In this document: positions 47,901-59,922 of the stretch, in pieces
Numbering within the stretch: position 1 is the first letter of the stretch
Layout of the letters: each line of letters starts with the position of its first letter
Origin: Bryopsis sp. KO-2023
Lineage: Eukaryota > Chlorophyta > Ulvophyceae > Bryopsidales > Bryopsidaceae
Length of the DNA: 64,000 nucleotides
Direction of reading: 5' to 3'
NCBI GenBank assembly: GCA_030272585.1
Contig: BSYQ01000005.1
Span: 4,371,501-4,435,500, forward strand
Position numbers and translations under genes: made by a program
Notes under the pieces: generated by a model
What the model was told of the DNA's origin: nothing
The model's database searches: none
What the model saw: only the letters and a program-made list of their open reading frames with translations

Positions 47901-50900
47901 TTTTATCACAGGCACCGGCAAATCCAATGTCTCAGCACGTCGAGGGGTCATTTGGACCGGCTCTTGTTGTTGAATTTTTTCTATTGTACGTTTCACAGAC
48001 TCCGAGATCGATGGAGAGGTTGGAACGATGGGCTGTGGTAAGCCTGGCACAGTCTCTTGCTTCTGGGCCACTGCTGCTGTTGGTATTGGAGGCCGCAAGC
48101 TGGGAGTAGGGAGTGATGGCTTTGGGATGGGAACCGGCAACAGTGGACCAGCCGATTTTGGCCGGCGGTGTTCAGACACAGATATGGGAACTTGAGTGGC
48201 GGCTGGCATGGGTGTCGGGGGCCTGGACACAGGAGCTGGTGATGGTGTTATGGGCTCAGGCAAAGTGGCCCTCATGGGAGGGGTTCGAGTCAATGAGGGG
48301 ACAGGTGTGACTGGTCGACCAACAGGCACGATTGCCAACGGCTGCACCGCAAGCATGGGGGTCGACGGTCTTTCTGAGGATGCAACACCAGGCACCGTGG
48401 GGTTGCTTGATCGAGGAATGTCGGGAATAAGAAGTGCACCGCTCCCCACTCCATATTCTTGCGGGCTCGTTCTCTTGAGGGAAGGCTTGTCTGTCGGTAC
48501 ATCCGGAATTTCAAGGGTTTGGTAACGCATGTCTGGGGACGGAGAGTCACGGATTGACCTTCGATCCGACTTTTGGGATGGGGACCTCGACCGGTGAGAA
48601 TGAGCTTCTGCATGATGAGTGCTTTTGGGATGGACTCTTAATGGTTCAAATCCCACTATATCCGAGCGATTTGGGGATGCACTCCTCTTCCTGGAAAGCA
48701 TGTCATTCCCTTCATACACCACCGCCACCGGCACTGGCACCGGCACCGGCACCGGCACCGGCACCGGCAACGATTTCATTCCACCAGGTTCTCGTTCTCC
48801 CTGGAGACCATGGCTTGACTGTCCACGATTTGCTGGGATGGACTGATGTGCGCTTTCTCCCCCGGACTGTTTTAAACCTGGTACAACTCCTGGGACAGTT
48901 GCTGGACTCGGTAACGCTCGACTGGAACGCTCTCTACCTCCATCTCTTTCACTGCTGCATGACTGTGAAGGCTGAGGCCCACACAATGCAAGTCTTTCCC
49001 TTTTCTCCTCATTTCGAGTTTCCTTCCCCCCCTGACCCTCCAGTCTCCATTGGTCCCGGCCATCCACGAGAGCTTCTGCAGGCCGCGGATAATGATGTTC
49101 CGATTTTCCACTTCCGATTTCCTCACGCCTCGGTTGATTCGATCGGGGGGAGATCCTCCTGTCCCTTTCTTCAACCATTCCACTCGACCTGGCCACCTCC
49201 GCCCCTGTCCCCTCTCTGTCGGAATAGCCATTTGACACTACTTTGGAAAATATCTGGGGGCTTGTGGATCTGGGGCTGTTCGGTTGTGAGCTGTACGATG
49301 ATTTGTACAGCTTTGGACTCTTTGGCAGCCTGGTGTCGTCCAGCTTCCCTGAGCTCCTGGTTGTTAAGGAAGTCTGCCTCGATCCATTATCCCTTTTGAG
49401 TGCATCTCGACTGGTAGAAGACTGTCTGTGGAGGCTTGGGGCTGGAGACTGACATCGAACGGAGCCTGAAGCCGACCTCTTGCTTTTGTTCCAAATCGAG
49501 GGGGAAAAACACTTCGACAAATCCTGCATGCACGAGAACATTTGTGTCATTGATGGGACACCTCTTCTTGATCCGGCTTTCGAGTTACGAAGAGCAATTT
49601 AATAGACCCTGCTGAGGTCATGCATTGGTATGTTCCAGACATACATCTTGTTTAATACAGCACCTGTTGCAGGTCTTTCAGTTCTATGTGACCCTTATCT
49701 CCTGGCGTAGCTGGCCTTTTTTCCCCTCCAGTCACTTCATGACCACGATGGCTCTCATGTCTGACTGTTTGACCGGGACCAGCTCCAACTGCACAACACC
49801 AAAGAGACAAAAGAGCAGCCGTCAATCCTCATGATCTTGAAGTAAAAAAAAAGTGAGGTGTGAACCCATGCAAGGCTGGGAAGTTTCTGGAAAACCTGGA
49901 AAATTTGGGGCCCGCTTTCACCTTTTTCTGGGATTGATTGTGTCGGTCGAGCAGCTCCCCCGTTGGCAACATGATAGCCTTGATTTGAGCGTCCAGGATC
50001 AAGTCTTTCGAAAGCAGGCGGATGCTGTAATGCTGCATCTTGTTTTTGTTTGGGGAGGAGACCAGGAGGCATCGCTGGACGTGCTGGACGGGGTATCACA
50101 GGAGGGGGTGAGGGTGCTGGATGAGGAAGGCTCTGATAACCTTGTGGGGTTCCAAGTCTTGGCGATCGAACTGCTTCGGTGACATGTTGCCTGACTTCCC
50201 TCTGAACTGGAGCTCCAACAGCCTCTCCTTGTGCGGAGCTCAATGCTGGGCTGCTCGCGTGTGTGGATGCAGCTGGTGAAGGTGGTCCACAGGATGGAGG
50301 AGGGGGAGAATAGGATGGTTGTGCATCGGCATGACCACCCAATGGTTTCCTCTCCTGAGAGCCTTCTGCAGGGACACGACCATGTTGGGAACGTGTGTCA
50401 GGAGCTGAGGATGTGTAGTACTGCCTCTCATGACTCGAGGATGACTGTGGAAGCGGTGGTGGAGGAGACAATCGATGGAAAGGAACGCCTGACTGAGGTG
50501 GTGGTGGTGATGCTCCTGTTCCTGGTGGGATTGGCGGTGCTTCCCTGGATCCAGAAAATGCTTGGTTGGACGAACGAGCCGACAGTGCTCCAGATCCAAC
50601 CACAGGGACAGGTGGCTCTCTGTATCCAGTTGAAGCATATCCGCTGGATGGTGGTCGTGATGGTGCTGGGCCTTGAGGTCCCTCCATTGAGTACCCACCC
50701 AGTGGTGGTGACAGCCGCCCAGATCCAGTCGTTGTATGAACAATCGGTGGTGGTGGTAGCTCCCCCGCTCCGCCTGTCAAATGCCTCACTGGAGGTGTTG
50801 CATGTTCCCCAGATCCAGCCATTGGATGTCTCACTGGAGTTCGTGATGGCTCTCCGGATCCAACCATAGGATGCACATTGGGAGGAGGTGATGATTCTCT

Positions 50901-52584
50901 GGATCTGGCTGTAGCATACCCATTCTGTGCTGGCATCGGCTCTCTGGATCCAGCGATTGGATGTCTCACTGGAGGTGGCGACAACTCCCTGGATCCAGTC
51001 ATATACCCACTTGGTGCCGGCGTTGGCTCTCTGGATCCAGCGATTGGATGTCTCACTGGAGGTGGCGACAACTCCCTGGATCCAGTCACATACCCACTTG
51101 GTGCTGGCGTTGGCTCTCTGGATCCAGCCATATGATACCCGCTTGGTGCTGGTGATGATTGTCTGGATCCAGCCATAGAATCCCCACTTGGTGCTGGTGG
51201 CTCCCCAGATCCAGCCATCGGATGTCTTATGGGGGGTGGTTGCACCTCTCTGGGTGCAGCCATTGGATGTCCCATGGGAGGCAGCGATGGCTCTGCCACA
51301 GGATACCCACTTCGTGTTGGTGATGGCCCTCCAGATCCAGCCATCGGATGTCTCACAGGAGGAGGCAGTGGCTCTGTGGACACAGGATATCTATCCGAAT
51401 TCGTGGCATCCCTGTATGAATCATGGTATGAGGAGCTGAGCTGTTGAGATTGGACCATGCTACTCCAGTGGTGGGGGGCTTCTTGCATGTATGTGGCAGG
51501 GTCATTCTCATGATGGCCGTATGATTGATCCATCGAGTCTCCATGAGCGCCCCAATGCTGCCCTTGCAATTCATCATCCCTCCCGTAGTGCGATCCCTCT
51601 TGCCAAGCCGCACTAGGCCTGGGGGTGGGCCCTGGACACCTGTTCTGAGGAGGCAATATTCTGACGTGATATAAGCCTTCCTGATCCACCCTACAGCGCT
51701 CGGCAGCCCACGCATCCGTCGACGCGTCCCCTCCCCTGTCCCAGAGCAAATACGTGTCTTCGTCGAGGGTGGCTCCGAGAATCTGGCAACCGTTGAAACT
51801 GAAACAGTTGCACTCGTATTGATCCCCCTCCAGATACACCTCCTCGACGACGTGGCAGCCGTCGACCTCGGCGTGGACGCCTCTTATCTCGACCACGGAC
51901 TCGTCCTCTCGAAAACGCAGTGGATCTCTCGTCGCGCAAAAAGTCGTCACTCGTTGCTTGTCCACGAATTGCCACACTTTTTCGATCCTCACACTCGGAG
52001 CGCAGTCGCTCCCACACGTCGAAACCCCTCTGACGCGCTTCACTTTAAACTTGATAAAAGAACAAGAGCAAAGACAAAGAAAAAAGTCACCACCAGGGGG
52101 ACAAAATTCATTAAAACATCAACTGGGGTTAAAACCAGCACCGAACACTCACTCGCACCACTCCCTGCGAATCCCGCGCGTCTCGTACAACCGTCGCGTT
52201 CGCTTTCGCGATACTCGGCACGGCGCCATTGTAGATCTCCAGCGGCTCCCAGTCGAACTCCAGCTCATAGTAACACGGCCTTATCGGCTTTCGCAGTTGC
52301 CCGTGCTGGTTGAACCATCCCTCTTCGTCCTCCACCACAATGAGCCCCGTCCGACTGTTATCCCTCTCCACCATTAACCAATACAGGTTCTCCAGAAAAA
52401 ACCTCAGCAGGCTCGGGTACTTCCCCTGAGGCTTTATCGCGAGGGCATACGGAATTAAGTCCACCGAAGCCCCCCCCTCCCCCTCAATCACGGCGTTCGG
52501 CGTCTTCCTCGCATTTATGATAACCTTGTACTCGCTGTCTGCGAGGGTCCGCCGATCTATGTCGACGCAGTTCACGCGATCCAT
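41938..52584 (-). CDS. DECH-box helicase of RIG-I/Dicer class with giant proline-rich N-terminal region (10 exons)
   Basis: Exons, all with GT-AG borders and matching phases: 52584-52153, 52037-49922, 49788-49664, 49523-45913, 45529-45265, 44909-44769, 44501-44288, 43958-43749, 43008-42693, 42370-41938; 7,863 nt, about 2,620 residues. Residues 1-250 look folded (MDRVNCVDIDRRTL; CNCFSFNGCQILGATLDEDTYLLWD). About 250-2060 is mostly Pro/Ser-rich with repeats, but a folded-looking part occurs near 1615-1750 (AGIRGIPSGVNKDVWIRICQ). The helicase follows: motif I APTGSGKT, Ia CPTVPLASQQ, II DECHH (about 2186), III GFTASP, an all-helical insert (FENWCKKSVELLVV) as in RIG-I and Dicer, IV GIIFCRTR, V VSTRAAEEGIN, VI ERIQSRGRTR. 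It ends about 45 residues later: no PAZ, RNase III or RIG-I CTD. Role by family: ATP-driven dsRNA binding. Exons 1-3 could be a separate gene. Confidence 0.85.
48727..48770 (-). repeat. GGCACC microsatellite coding a (Pro-Val)n run
   Basis: Within exon 4 of the helicase gene, repeats of CCGGCA (plus strand) encode alternating Pro and Val, about eight pairs. Length variation would stay in frame. Confidence 0.9.
50690..51380 (-). repeat. Degenerate tandem repeats coding PPVRHPMAGSGE-type units
   Basis: In exon 2 of the helicase gene about fifteen units of 45-60 bp encode variants of PPPVRHP(M/I)AGS(R/G)E(P/L)(T/S)PAPSGY. The two units near 50940-51130 are nearly identical at the DNA level, a sign of recent expansion. 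Likely a disordered, fast-evolving linker. Confidence 0.85.
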
Positions 52585-54468
52585 TCCGAAAAGCAACGCA
52601 ACGCCCCCGGGAGGCTCTGTTCGAATCCAGCAACTCTGCGCACAGAGTGTCTGGTCGTCGAGGATTACTGATCACGAAGCCATTAAAGAAGAGGATTAAA
52701 ACAAAAATGGGGCGCGGATGAACTCGAAAAACGAAATGTGCGAGGGGAGTTTTTCTTCAGCAGGCAGGATCAGTACTGGAAGGTTGTGCATACGTTACGT
52801 GCTTTCCTGGGCGGATCAAAAAATAAAATAATACTAAAAGAATCATTATATTCTCCGCATCAATCCCAGAAATTCTGTGCATACACTCATTTTTGCTATC
52901 CTCTGTTATGGCTGGTAACTCCAGAGATCTTGTTGGCCGAGGTTCTTGTGCTGATTTCTTCACCGTTTTACTTGCACCCCTTAACATCAGTTTTTTATAT
53001 TGAAGCGAAAAACCTTTTGTAACCACATTCACCTCAATTGTATATATATATTTATATCTTCACATTAGCAAATAGAGTTTCGCCGCCACTTTTACCCCAC
53101 TTCCCACATAAGTGTGTTTATAGATTACACTTCAACGCGACAATGCGTCTTTCCTCTTCATTACAACTCGTTGGGAACATTTTACTGTTTTAAAGCAAAT
53201 CAATCCAGAATGGCAAGCAACCGTTTTTACCCCCACCCCTTCTTCCCCATAAAAGAAAGGGAAAGTCGACGTTCAAATGAATAAACAAAAATGAAAAAAC
53301 AAAACCAAAAAAAAAAAAAAAGATTTCGTCACTTTTTGATCCCCCTTTTTGCCGTTTGCTCTCCTCTCTTTCTATTCCTGATTATCAATCTCCTCATAAA
53401 CATTCCACCTGCCATAATTTCTGTTCCACCTTAGAAAAAAAAAATAACACCACCAAAAAAAAAAAACCTCCCCCCTGATCCTTTGATTTTTCCTCCCTCT
53501 TGGTACATACAGCAACTCAGTTCAACCAGTCGTTTCTTCTTTTTCTTCTTCAAATCGACGTTTTACTCAAATATCTATTTTTTTGGTTTTTTTTTCCCCC
53601 CTTTCTTCCCACAGATCACTAATTTCGACCATTCGAAAATACATAGATAATAGCTTGCTCTACTAAAAGCAAAAAAAAAAGAGGGTATGCATCCAAAAGC
53701 ACCCCTCTTCTTGAAACAACATGTTCAAAGAAAAGCACAGCAGGGGTGGGGGCCGGAAAGAATTTACTTCTTTCGATGATCCCATCAATTCCGTTCAATA
53801 CATGTATTTTTATATAAAAATAAATATATATATAGAGAGATATCAAAAGGAAGCCCTCCCCCTCTACGCCACAATTCAGTTTTTCTTTTTCTTTTCTTTT
53901 TTCGTGGTTTGTTGGACCATCTCTCCTTCTTGCCGCTTTGTTTCTTCTTTCGGTTATTGCTCATTGTCATAGTGAAATTTTTGCTCAACCCCAAAAGGAG
54001 AAAAAAAGAAAAAAAAAACAGGAAAAACAGAACAGATAAAAGACTAAAAAAGCCTCATGCGAAAAAAAGAAAAGAAAATCATAATGGTGTCTCCCCTCCA
54101 TTTTTTTTCTTCTTCCCCTTTTTCTTCTCTTTTCTTCTTTGACACTCCACCACATTTTTTTTTTCCACATGACTTTTCAATTTAACTTTCATTTTTACTA
54201 TGATCTCATTGCAATCTACATAGCAAAAATTTTCGCCTCCCAAAAAAAAAAAAAAAAAAAAAAAAAATCCAAAGAGGATATGGATTTGGCATCTTTTACC
54301 ACTTGCTTCTTACCTTCCGTCGAATTCTCCACCCGACAGAAATTAACTACCCTCTTCTTTCATTTCTCTTATCTCGCCCCCTCCCCACCACCACACACAC
54401 ACACACAGATTATCCTTCTGTGGTTTTCTGTGTTTTTTTTGTTTTTTTTTCTCTTTCTTTTTCTTGTT
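52585..54468. other. Intergenic region, no gene recognised
   Basis: Contains many homopolymer A, T and C tracts and pyrimidine-rich stretches (53300-54270), including a 25-30 base A run near 54241. The first 200 bp should hold the helicase gene's promoter, but I see no clear TATA box there. 54390-54468 is the 3' flank of the next gene, with a short CA repeat near 54396. Confidence 0.5.
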
Positions 54469-55910
54469 TCAAATTGCTATTCCTCGAAACACCATCCATC
54501 CCGACACCAACGCGGTCAGCGCCACAAAAAAGGAAAACCAAAACGCATCCCAAAAATGCCTCCAAACAAAATCGTGCGAATCCTTGTGGAATTTGCACAC
54601 CAAAAACTTCGCACGACTATGGCTCTCCAAAATGTACTTCACCGTGCAAGGCAATACCAACCCCACCGCAAAATGAAAGTAACCGGCCACCATCCAACAA
54701 GGGAAAACCTCACTATCCTCCCTCGCCAGCCTCCCAGTCGTGGCGAACATCGTCCCCAGACCCCCGAAAAACGTCTCAAAACTCCAACCCAACATGTCCA
54801 AAACCCGCACCACCTCCACCTCTCTCACCCCCCCCTTGCAGCTGGACGACACCCAGCCTTTGCAAAGCAACACGGTCACCAGCTGCCCCAGAAACTGCAT
54901 GCGAACTGACGTTCGAAACGCCACCCCGATCACCACCATACTTGCTAGGGGGGAAACCGTGGAGAAGTGATTCAGCACCCCCATCAAGGATTTCGACTCG
55001 ATCGGGTCTAAAAAGCTCCTGGCATAGGTAGCGCTCATTGCGATGGCCACCTCCGAAAGAATGACTATCCAGCTGTACCACCTGGTGAAGAATTTGTTGT
55101 GCTGCCAGCTCAAATAGACGATGATGAAGGGGACGATTATGGAATCGTGAAAGGTGCAGAAACGAGTGATGGGATGGTAGTCGTGGCGGAGGTTGGCGAA
55201 AAACGCAACGATGCCGATAAGGAGGCCGAGTCCATGGGTCTGACCAGACAGGGTTGATATTGAATGGCATCTCGCAGCCCTGGAATTCGACACCCACCCC
55301 AATCAGAACGATGAAATATCGACAAAAAGCCACACATGCACATATCAATGTATTTTCTCCAGCATCTTACAAACATCGATCAAACATAGATGAGGGGGCT
55401 GCACTTGGTGGATTAGCGTTATGGGCAAATCATAAAAAATATATGCAATTCAGACAATACATATATACTATATATATAATACCCGGGAGAGCAAATCCAT
55501 GTTTTTTCAGAAAACAAAAAAGGTGAACGAGTCGCATTTAAAACCAATTTTCCTACCACCATCATCCTAAACCTAATATGTGCAGTTTTCTTGACCATGA
55601 AGCACCTCTGCCTCACACTTTCCGGAAAAATAACCGGCCATCAGAACAAGATTTTCTCAAAACACCCAGCGTATTATTCTTTCCAGGATTTATTTTTGGG
55701 AGAGGGTGTGTGTGTGGTGAATAAGAATGTAGAGCTTTCTTGGAATTTGGGCTAAAGATGGTGAACTCACCTAAACTCCTCTTCATCCTGGGTGTCATCA
55801 AACCTCAACCAAACGTTCCACAAATGTCCCGACTCGACGTTCATGTATCTGCTGTTCAAGTTTTCCGCAGCCGCTTGTCTTCCGTTCGACACGGTAGCTC
55901 CTATTCTCAT
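54469..55910 (-). CDS. Polytopic membrane protein, tandem paralogue 1 (2 exons)
   Basis: Exon 1 55910-55771, exon 2 55279-54469, phase-2 intron, 316 residues. Exon 1 gives a soluble N terminus ending GHLWNVWLRFDDTQDEEEFR. Exon 2 gives about seven hydrophobic segments, among them GLGLLIGIVAFFANL, IIVPFIIVYLSW, WIVILSEVAIAMSATY, WMVAGYFHFAVGLVLPC and FFVALTALVSGWMVF, ending RGIAI. Conserved with the neighbour: RxFTxWYxxIVIL-like, LGWSFETFFGGLG, CWMVAGYFHFAVGLVLPC and KFHKDSH. No known family recognised; I do not assign a transport activity. Intron position and phase match the paralogue exactly. Confidence 0.85.
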
Positions 55911-57993
55911 TACCTCACAGAGGGTGGGTGGCTGCGTCTCGAGGCCGGGCCTCGCACGACGTGACAGCGATGCAGCGACAGGGCGTTTCTTCCGGCCCTA
56001 ACGGAGGGATTCCCGCTGCTCGAGGGAAAGTTTCAGCGGAGCGGCACCTGAGGGGGAGTGGGTGGAGTGTGCGAGCAGTTCGAACCAAAATAGTTGAAGT
56101 GCTTCCAGTGCCAGAAAACACGTGGCAAGGACAGCGCCAGGCACTACAAAAATTTCGGCAGGGGGATTTCTCAAGATTCTGCCGTTGCGTGTGAAAAGGA
56201 ACGAACCCAAAACGCGATTGCAAGTGTGCCCTTGATCCGACACTTTCTGCCCACCAGAAAACAGATCTGAAGCTGGAACCTGTTATTTGTGGAGTTTTGC
56301 CAGCAACGATACATCGTACTGAATCAGGGTTTGGAAAATCAGTGGCCACGGTTTGTTGGAATAACGAGCAGTGTTTTACGGCCTATGTGCTGTTAATCTC
56401 ATTCCTCCAACCGCACTGTTTCCAGCTGTGTTGCAAATTGGTTAGCACACCAGGAATTGCGATCGAGAGAAAAAAGATGCCCCCACACAGACATGATTTT
56501 TTCCCCATAGTTCCCCCCCCCAAAAAAAAATATCATACCACAGTCTGAGATTTCAATCCAATGATTGTTTTAGTTACATTTTCTTTTCTTTTACATTTGT
56601 TTTCTAATCCATTCTCCTGATCATCAGGATATCCCCAATGGTTGGCATAATGCCAATGGCATTCCCCGACCGATCCAAACCTAGCCCCATTAACGAAGAA
56701 CGAAACAGCGAAAATAAATTACACCTTAAAACTCTTAAAACATTCTTTTTTGCCCATTTAAAAAGATCTTTATATCATTTGCTAATCAACCACTCGAGCA
56801 AAAACAAAACAAAACAAAATAAAACCATTCCTCCCAAAAAGATGATGCCACACTGGTGTTTGTCGTTTAATCCTTCTTGACCTTGCTAAAATCGACGTGC
56901 GCATTTCTATCGAAACGCACGAAGAAAATTACCTTGATTTTAAAAAATCGCCCCGGCAAGAGACTCTTTTAGTTTTTCAACCTCTATACACTTCCATACT
57001 GTAAGCACCTTCCCTTATTGTCACTCATCCATATCGTTATGCAACCATTTGCCCACCATCGATCGGTCGGGTTTTCCAACCTTCATGTGAATAGAGTTTC
57101 ATGCAATTCAGGGCATGATCACTCTCCCCCCCCCCTCCCCTCCAGAACACAACACGAAATCATCATATCAGCCAAGTAAACTTGAATGCAGATTTTTCGG
57201 ACCCCCTACTGGAGCTCCCCAGATTTTTCTATGTTTCTCTCTGCTGCTCCTCCTGACCTCGCTTATTCTGTCATTTTGTAAAAATTTCTCGCTTTTTTTC
57301 TATCTCACTCTTTTTTTTCTCACTCTCTTTTGGCATCCTATCGTGTCTGTCCCATCACGACAACATTCTCAACCCATAAATAATAACGAAAATCATGACT
57401 GCAAGAGAAAAAAAAATCTTGCTCTCACCAAACATGTCGATGCAGAAAAACCACACCAGCACATGATAATATCTGCACAATGACATTATTGCCTCTTTTT
57501 TTTCCTCTTTCGCCCACACCCTGGACAGACGCAAAAAAAAACTTCCCAAAACATGTCTAAACATAGAACCCTCGACTTCGGAATGGAAGAGAAGACTGTA
57601 CCCCCACCTCCAACGAGTTGGAAAAAAAAAAGAAGGGGGAATCTATCGTTCGAATGGAACGTTGATCCTGCCTCCTGGACTGACTTCTGATTTTTTGGGG
57701 GGCTACCCATGTTCTCCCCTATTTTTTCTTTTCGCTTCTTTTCCCTTCCGTTTTCACCAAACCACCAAATCCTCCCTCTCTTAGATTCGCAACCCCACAA
57801 AAAAAAAGCCCAAGAAAAGAAATACATAAAAAAAGAACACGAACGCATCAATCCATTTTTCATTTTTCTATGAAACAAAAACATAACTATCGATTATTGC
57901 CAAAATAAAATTAACGAAAAAAAAGAGGGGTTTTTTCTTCTTCTTCTCCCGTTCCATCCACCCCATGAAACTGTTGGTGCTCTTCTATAATTG
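55911..57993. other. Intergenic region between the two membrane-protein genes
   Basis: The first 400 bp (55911-56300) are GC-rich and are the likely promoter and 5' leader of the gene to the left. The remainder is AT-rich with poly-A and poly-C tracts. I find no exon with good splice sites. Confidence 0.5.
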
Positions 57994-59156
57994 TCAAATA
58001 GCGAAACCCCTCAGCACGATCCATCCACCCAGCATCGAGGTCATTCCAGCAAAACCCGCGAAAACCACCCCATCGAAAAAGTGTGTCCAAATCATGCGAT
58101 GGGCATCTTCGTGATATTTCTGGGTCAAATACTTTGCCAGACTGTAGCACTCCATCACGTATTTCACGACGCAAGGAATCACCAGGCCCACCGCAAAGTG
58201 AAAGAACCCTGCCACCATCCACGGAGGGAACGGAGTGTCTGACCTGGACAGCTGATCTCCAGAAAGATGAAACAAACCCACGCCGCTGAAAAGCGTCTCC
58301 AAGCTCCACCCGATCGCATCCATGGGCTGCAGCAATTCCTGACGGAGCCTCAACGAATACACCCAGCCATGCGAAACAACAGCAACGAAAACTTGCCCGA
58401 TGAAATGCCCCCGAAAAGTGGTTCTATGGACCACCGTCATCGTGAACAGCACCGCTAATGGGGAATAGAAAAACATTGCATTCAGAGCACCACGTGATGA
58501 TTGACCCTCCATCGAATCCAGGTAGCCCACCGAAAACACCGCCAGCAGAGCCACCGCCGCTTGGTTGAGAATGACGATGCAATCATACCATTGGGTGAAT
58601 TCCTGGCGGCGTTTGAGACTCATGTACGCAGGGATGGCGGGAAGAACCACGTTTCCGACAGCGCACGCTAACTGCACAGCCCTCGGGGTGTCTCTGAAAA
58701 ACTGATTCGTGACGAGGCCCATGATTCCGATCACCAAGCACAGCGTGTGCACGTGCCCCCCTGTTCTCGAAATTCGCTGTTCTCGCAAAAGCCTAGACGA
58801 ACGAACACGGAAACAAGCCAACGGTTGAGCAGAACCTGGACGCTCAGCGGCGGATGTCGATAAAACTGTATAGACAGAGCTAAGCTCCCCAGTAAAACAT
58901 ACACATTATTTTCTGACGACTTTCAAATATTGCCAGCAGCGTTCTAGTCGAACTGGGTCTGTCGCTGACGCCCCCAACGTTCAGAGCAGGAACTGCGAGA
59001 ATCCAAAACACGCCGTTTGGCGAGCGACCTCAGAGAACGAAAGGCACACACACGCCGTAGTCATCACCTGTATTCGGTGGCATCCTTGGGGTCCTCCAAA
59101 GTCAGCGACCAGCTCCACAAGTGCTTGTCGGCTCTTTCGGTTGGTGGCTTGCTCAT
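57994..59156 (-). CDS. Polytopic membrane protein, tandem paralogue 2 (2 exons)
   Basis: Exon 1 59156-59068, exon 2 58792-57994, phase-2 intron, 295 residues. Exon 1 (MSKPPTERADKHLWSWSLTL) keeps the HLWxxxLxxxD core of the paralogue but has a shorter start. Exon 2 has about seven hydrophobic stretches: VHTLCLVIGIMGLV, VVLPAIPAYMSL, CIVILNQAAVALLAVFSV, FYSPLAVLFTMTVV, FIGQVFVAVVSHGWVY, WMVAGFFHFAVGLVIPC and FAGFAGMTSMLGGWIVL. Shared motifs: IGWSLETLFSGVG, AKYLTQKYHEDAH, and the ending RGFAI against RGIAI. Tandem duplication on the same strand is clear; function unknown. Confidence 0.87.
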
Positions 59157-59922
59157 GTTTCACTGGTCAACGAGGTTTCACGAATTGGAAATCGAAGTGC
59201 TTCAATCTCGCGAAAATCGAAACGACGGATAGCCGCGGGGATACTTCACGGGGGTTGGTGGTATAAAAACTGTGTAATCGCTTTCGCACCAGCTTGTTCG
59301 AGGTTCGTTGTGCGTTGTTCGTCGAAGGAACGAATATTGGTTGAAGAGGGCCTTGGTTCTGGTTCTTTGAAAGTGTACGGTGGTGTACGGTGCATGCTTT
59401 CGCTTGACACCACCCAAAACGAAAACAAGTAACCTTGATTTCTGGCAATGCTGGCAGGGCCCTTTTTCAAACGCGGCCTATCCCTTGCAGTCATGTTTTA
59501 GGGCTGCATCTAGATGCCCTGGAGAGAGGGAACAGAAACGAGCTGGCGGCACGAGGCCTAATCGAAGTGCTGCACCACCTAGTGGTATGTTGGTCCTTCA
59601 TTTCTTTCTGATCGAAGAAAGGGTGGCAGGATTCTGTACTGAGAGGGTAAAGAAGAGAAAGAAATTCAACCACCAGGTATGAAGGCAGTCGAGACATAGA
59701 ATGCTGTGTCAAATGGAGGCCGAATGGAAACTATCCAGCTTGGGGTGACCACAATGGCTTCATCTCACATTGGCAACATCCGCCCATGTACAAAAAAAAA
59801 CAACACTACCACAATGCTCGTTTCTAAAAAAGCATCCCCCCCTTCCCTCGACGAAATCTGCCAAAAAAAACAACCATCGAATGTCAAAAATAAATACCAG
59901 GTCCAGCCTCACATCGTTGCGG
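59157..59922. other. Intergenic region, promoter side of paralogue 2
   Basis: GC-moderate upstream sequence without a clear exon. A TATAAAA on the plus strand near 59262 points away from the flanking minus-strand genes and may be fortuitous. Confidence 0.45.

Noticed and set aside
59256-59275. TATAAAA as promoter of a plus-strand gene
   Set aside because: No plus-strand exon follows it; the nearby genes are on the minus strand.
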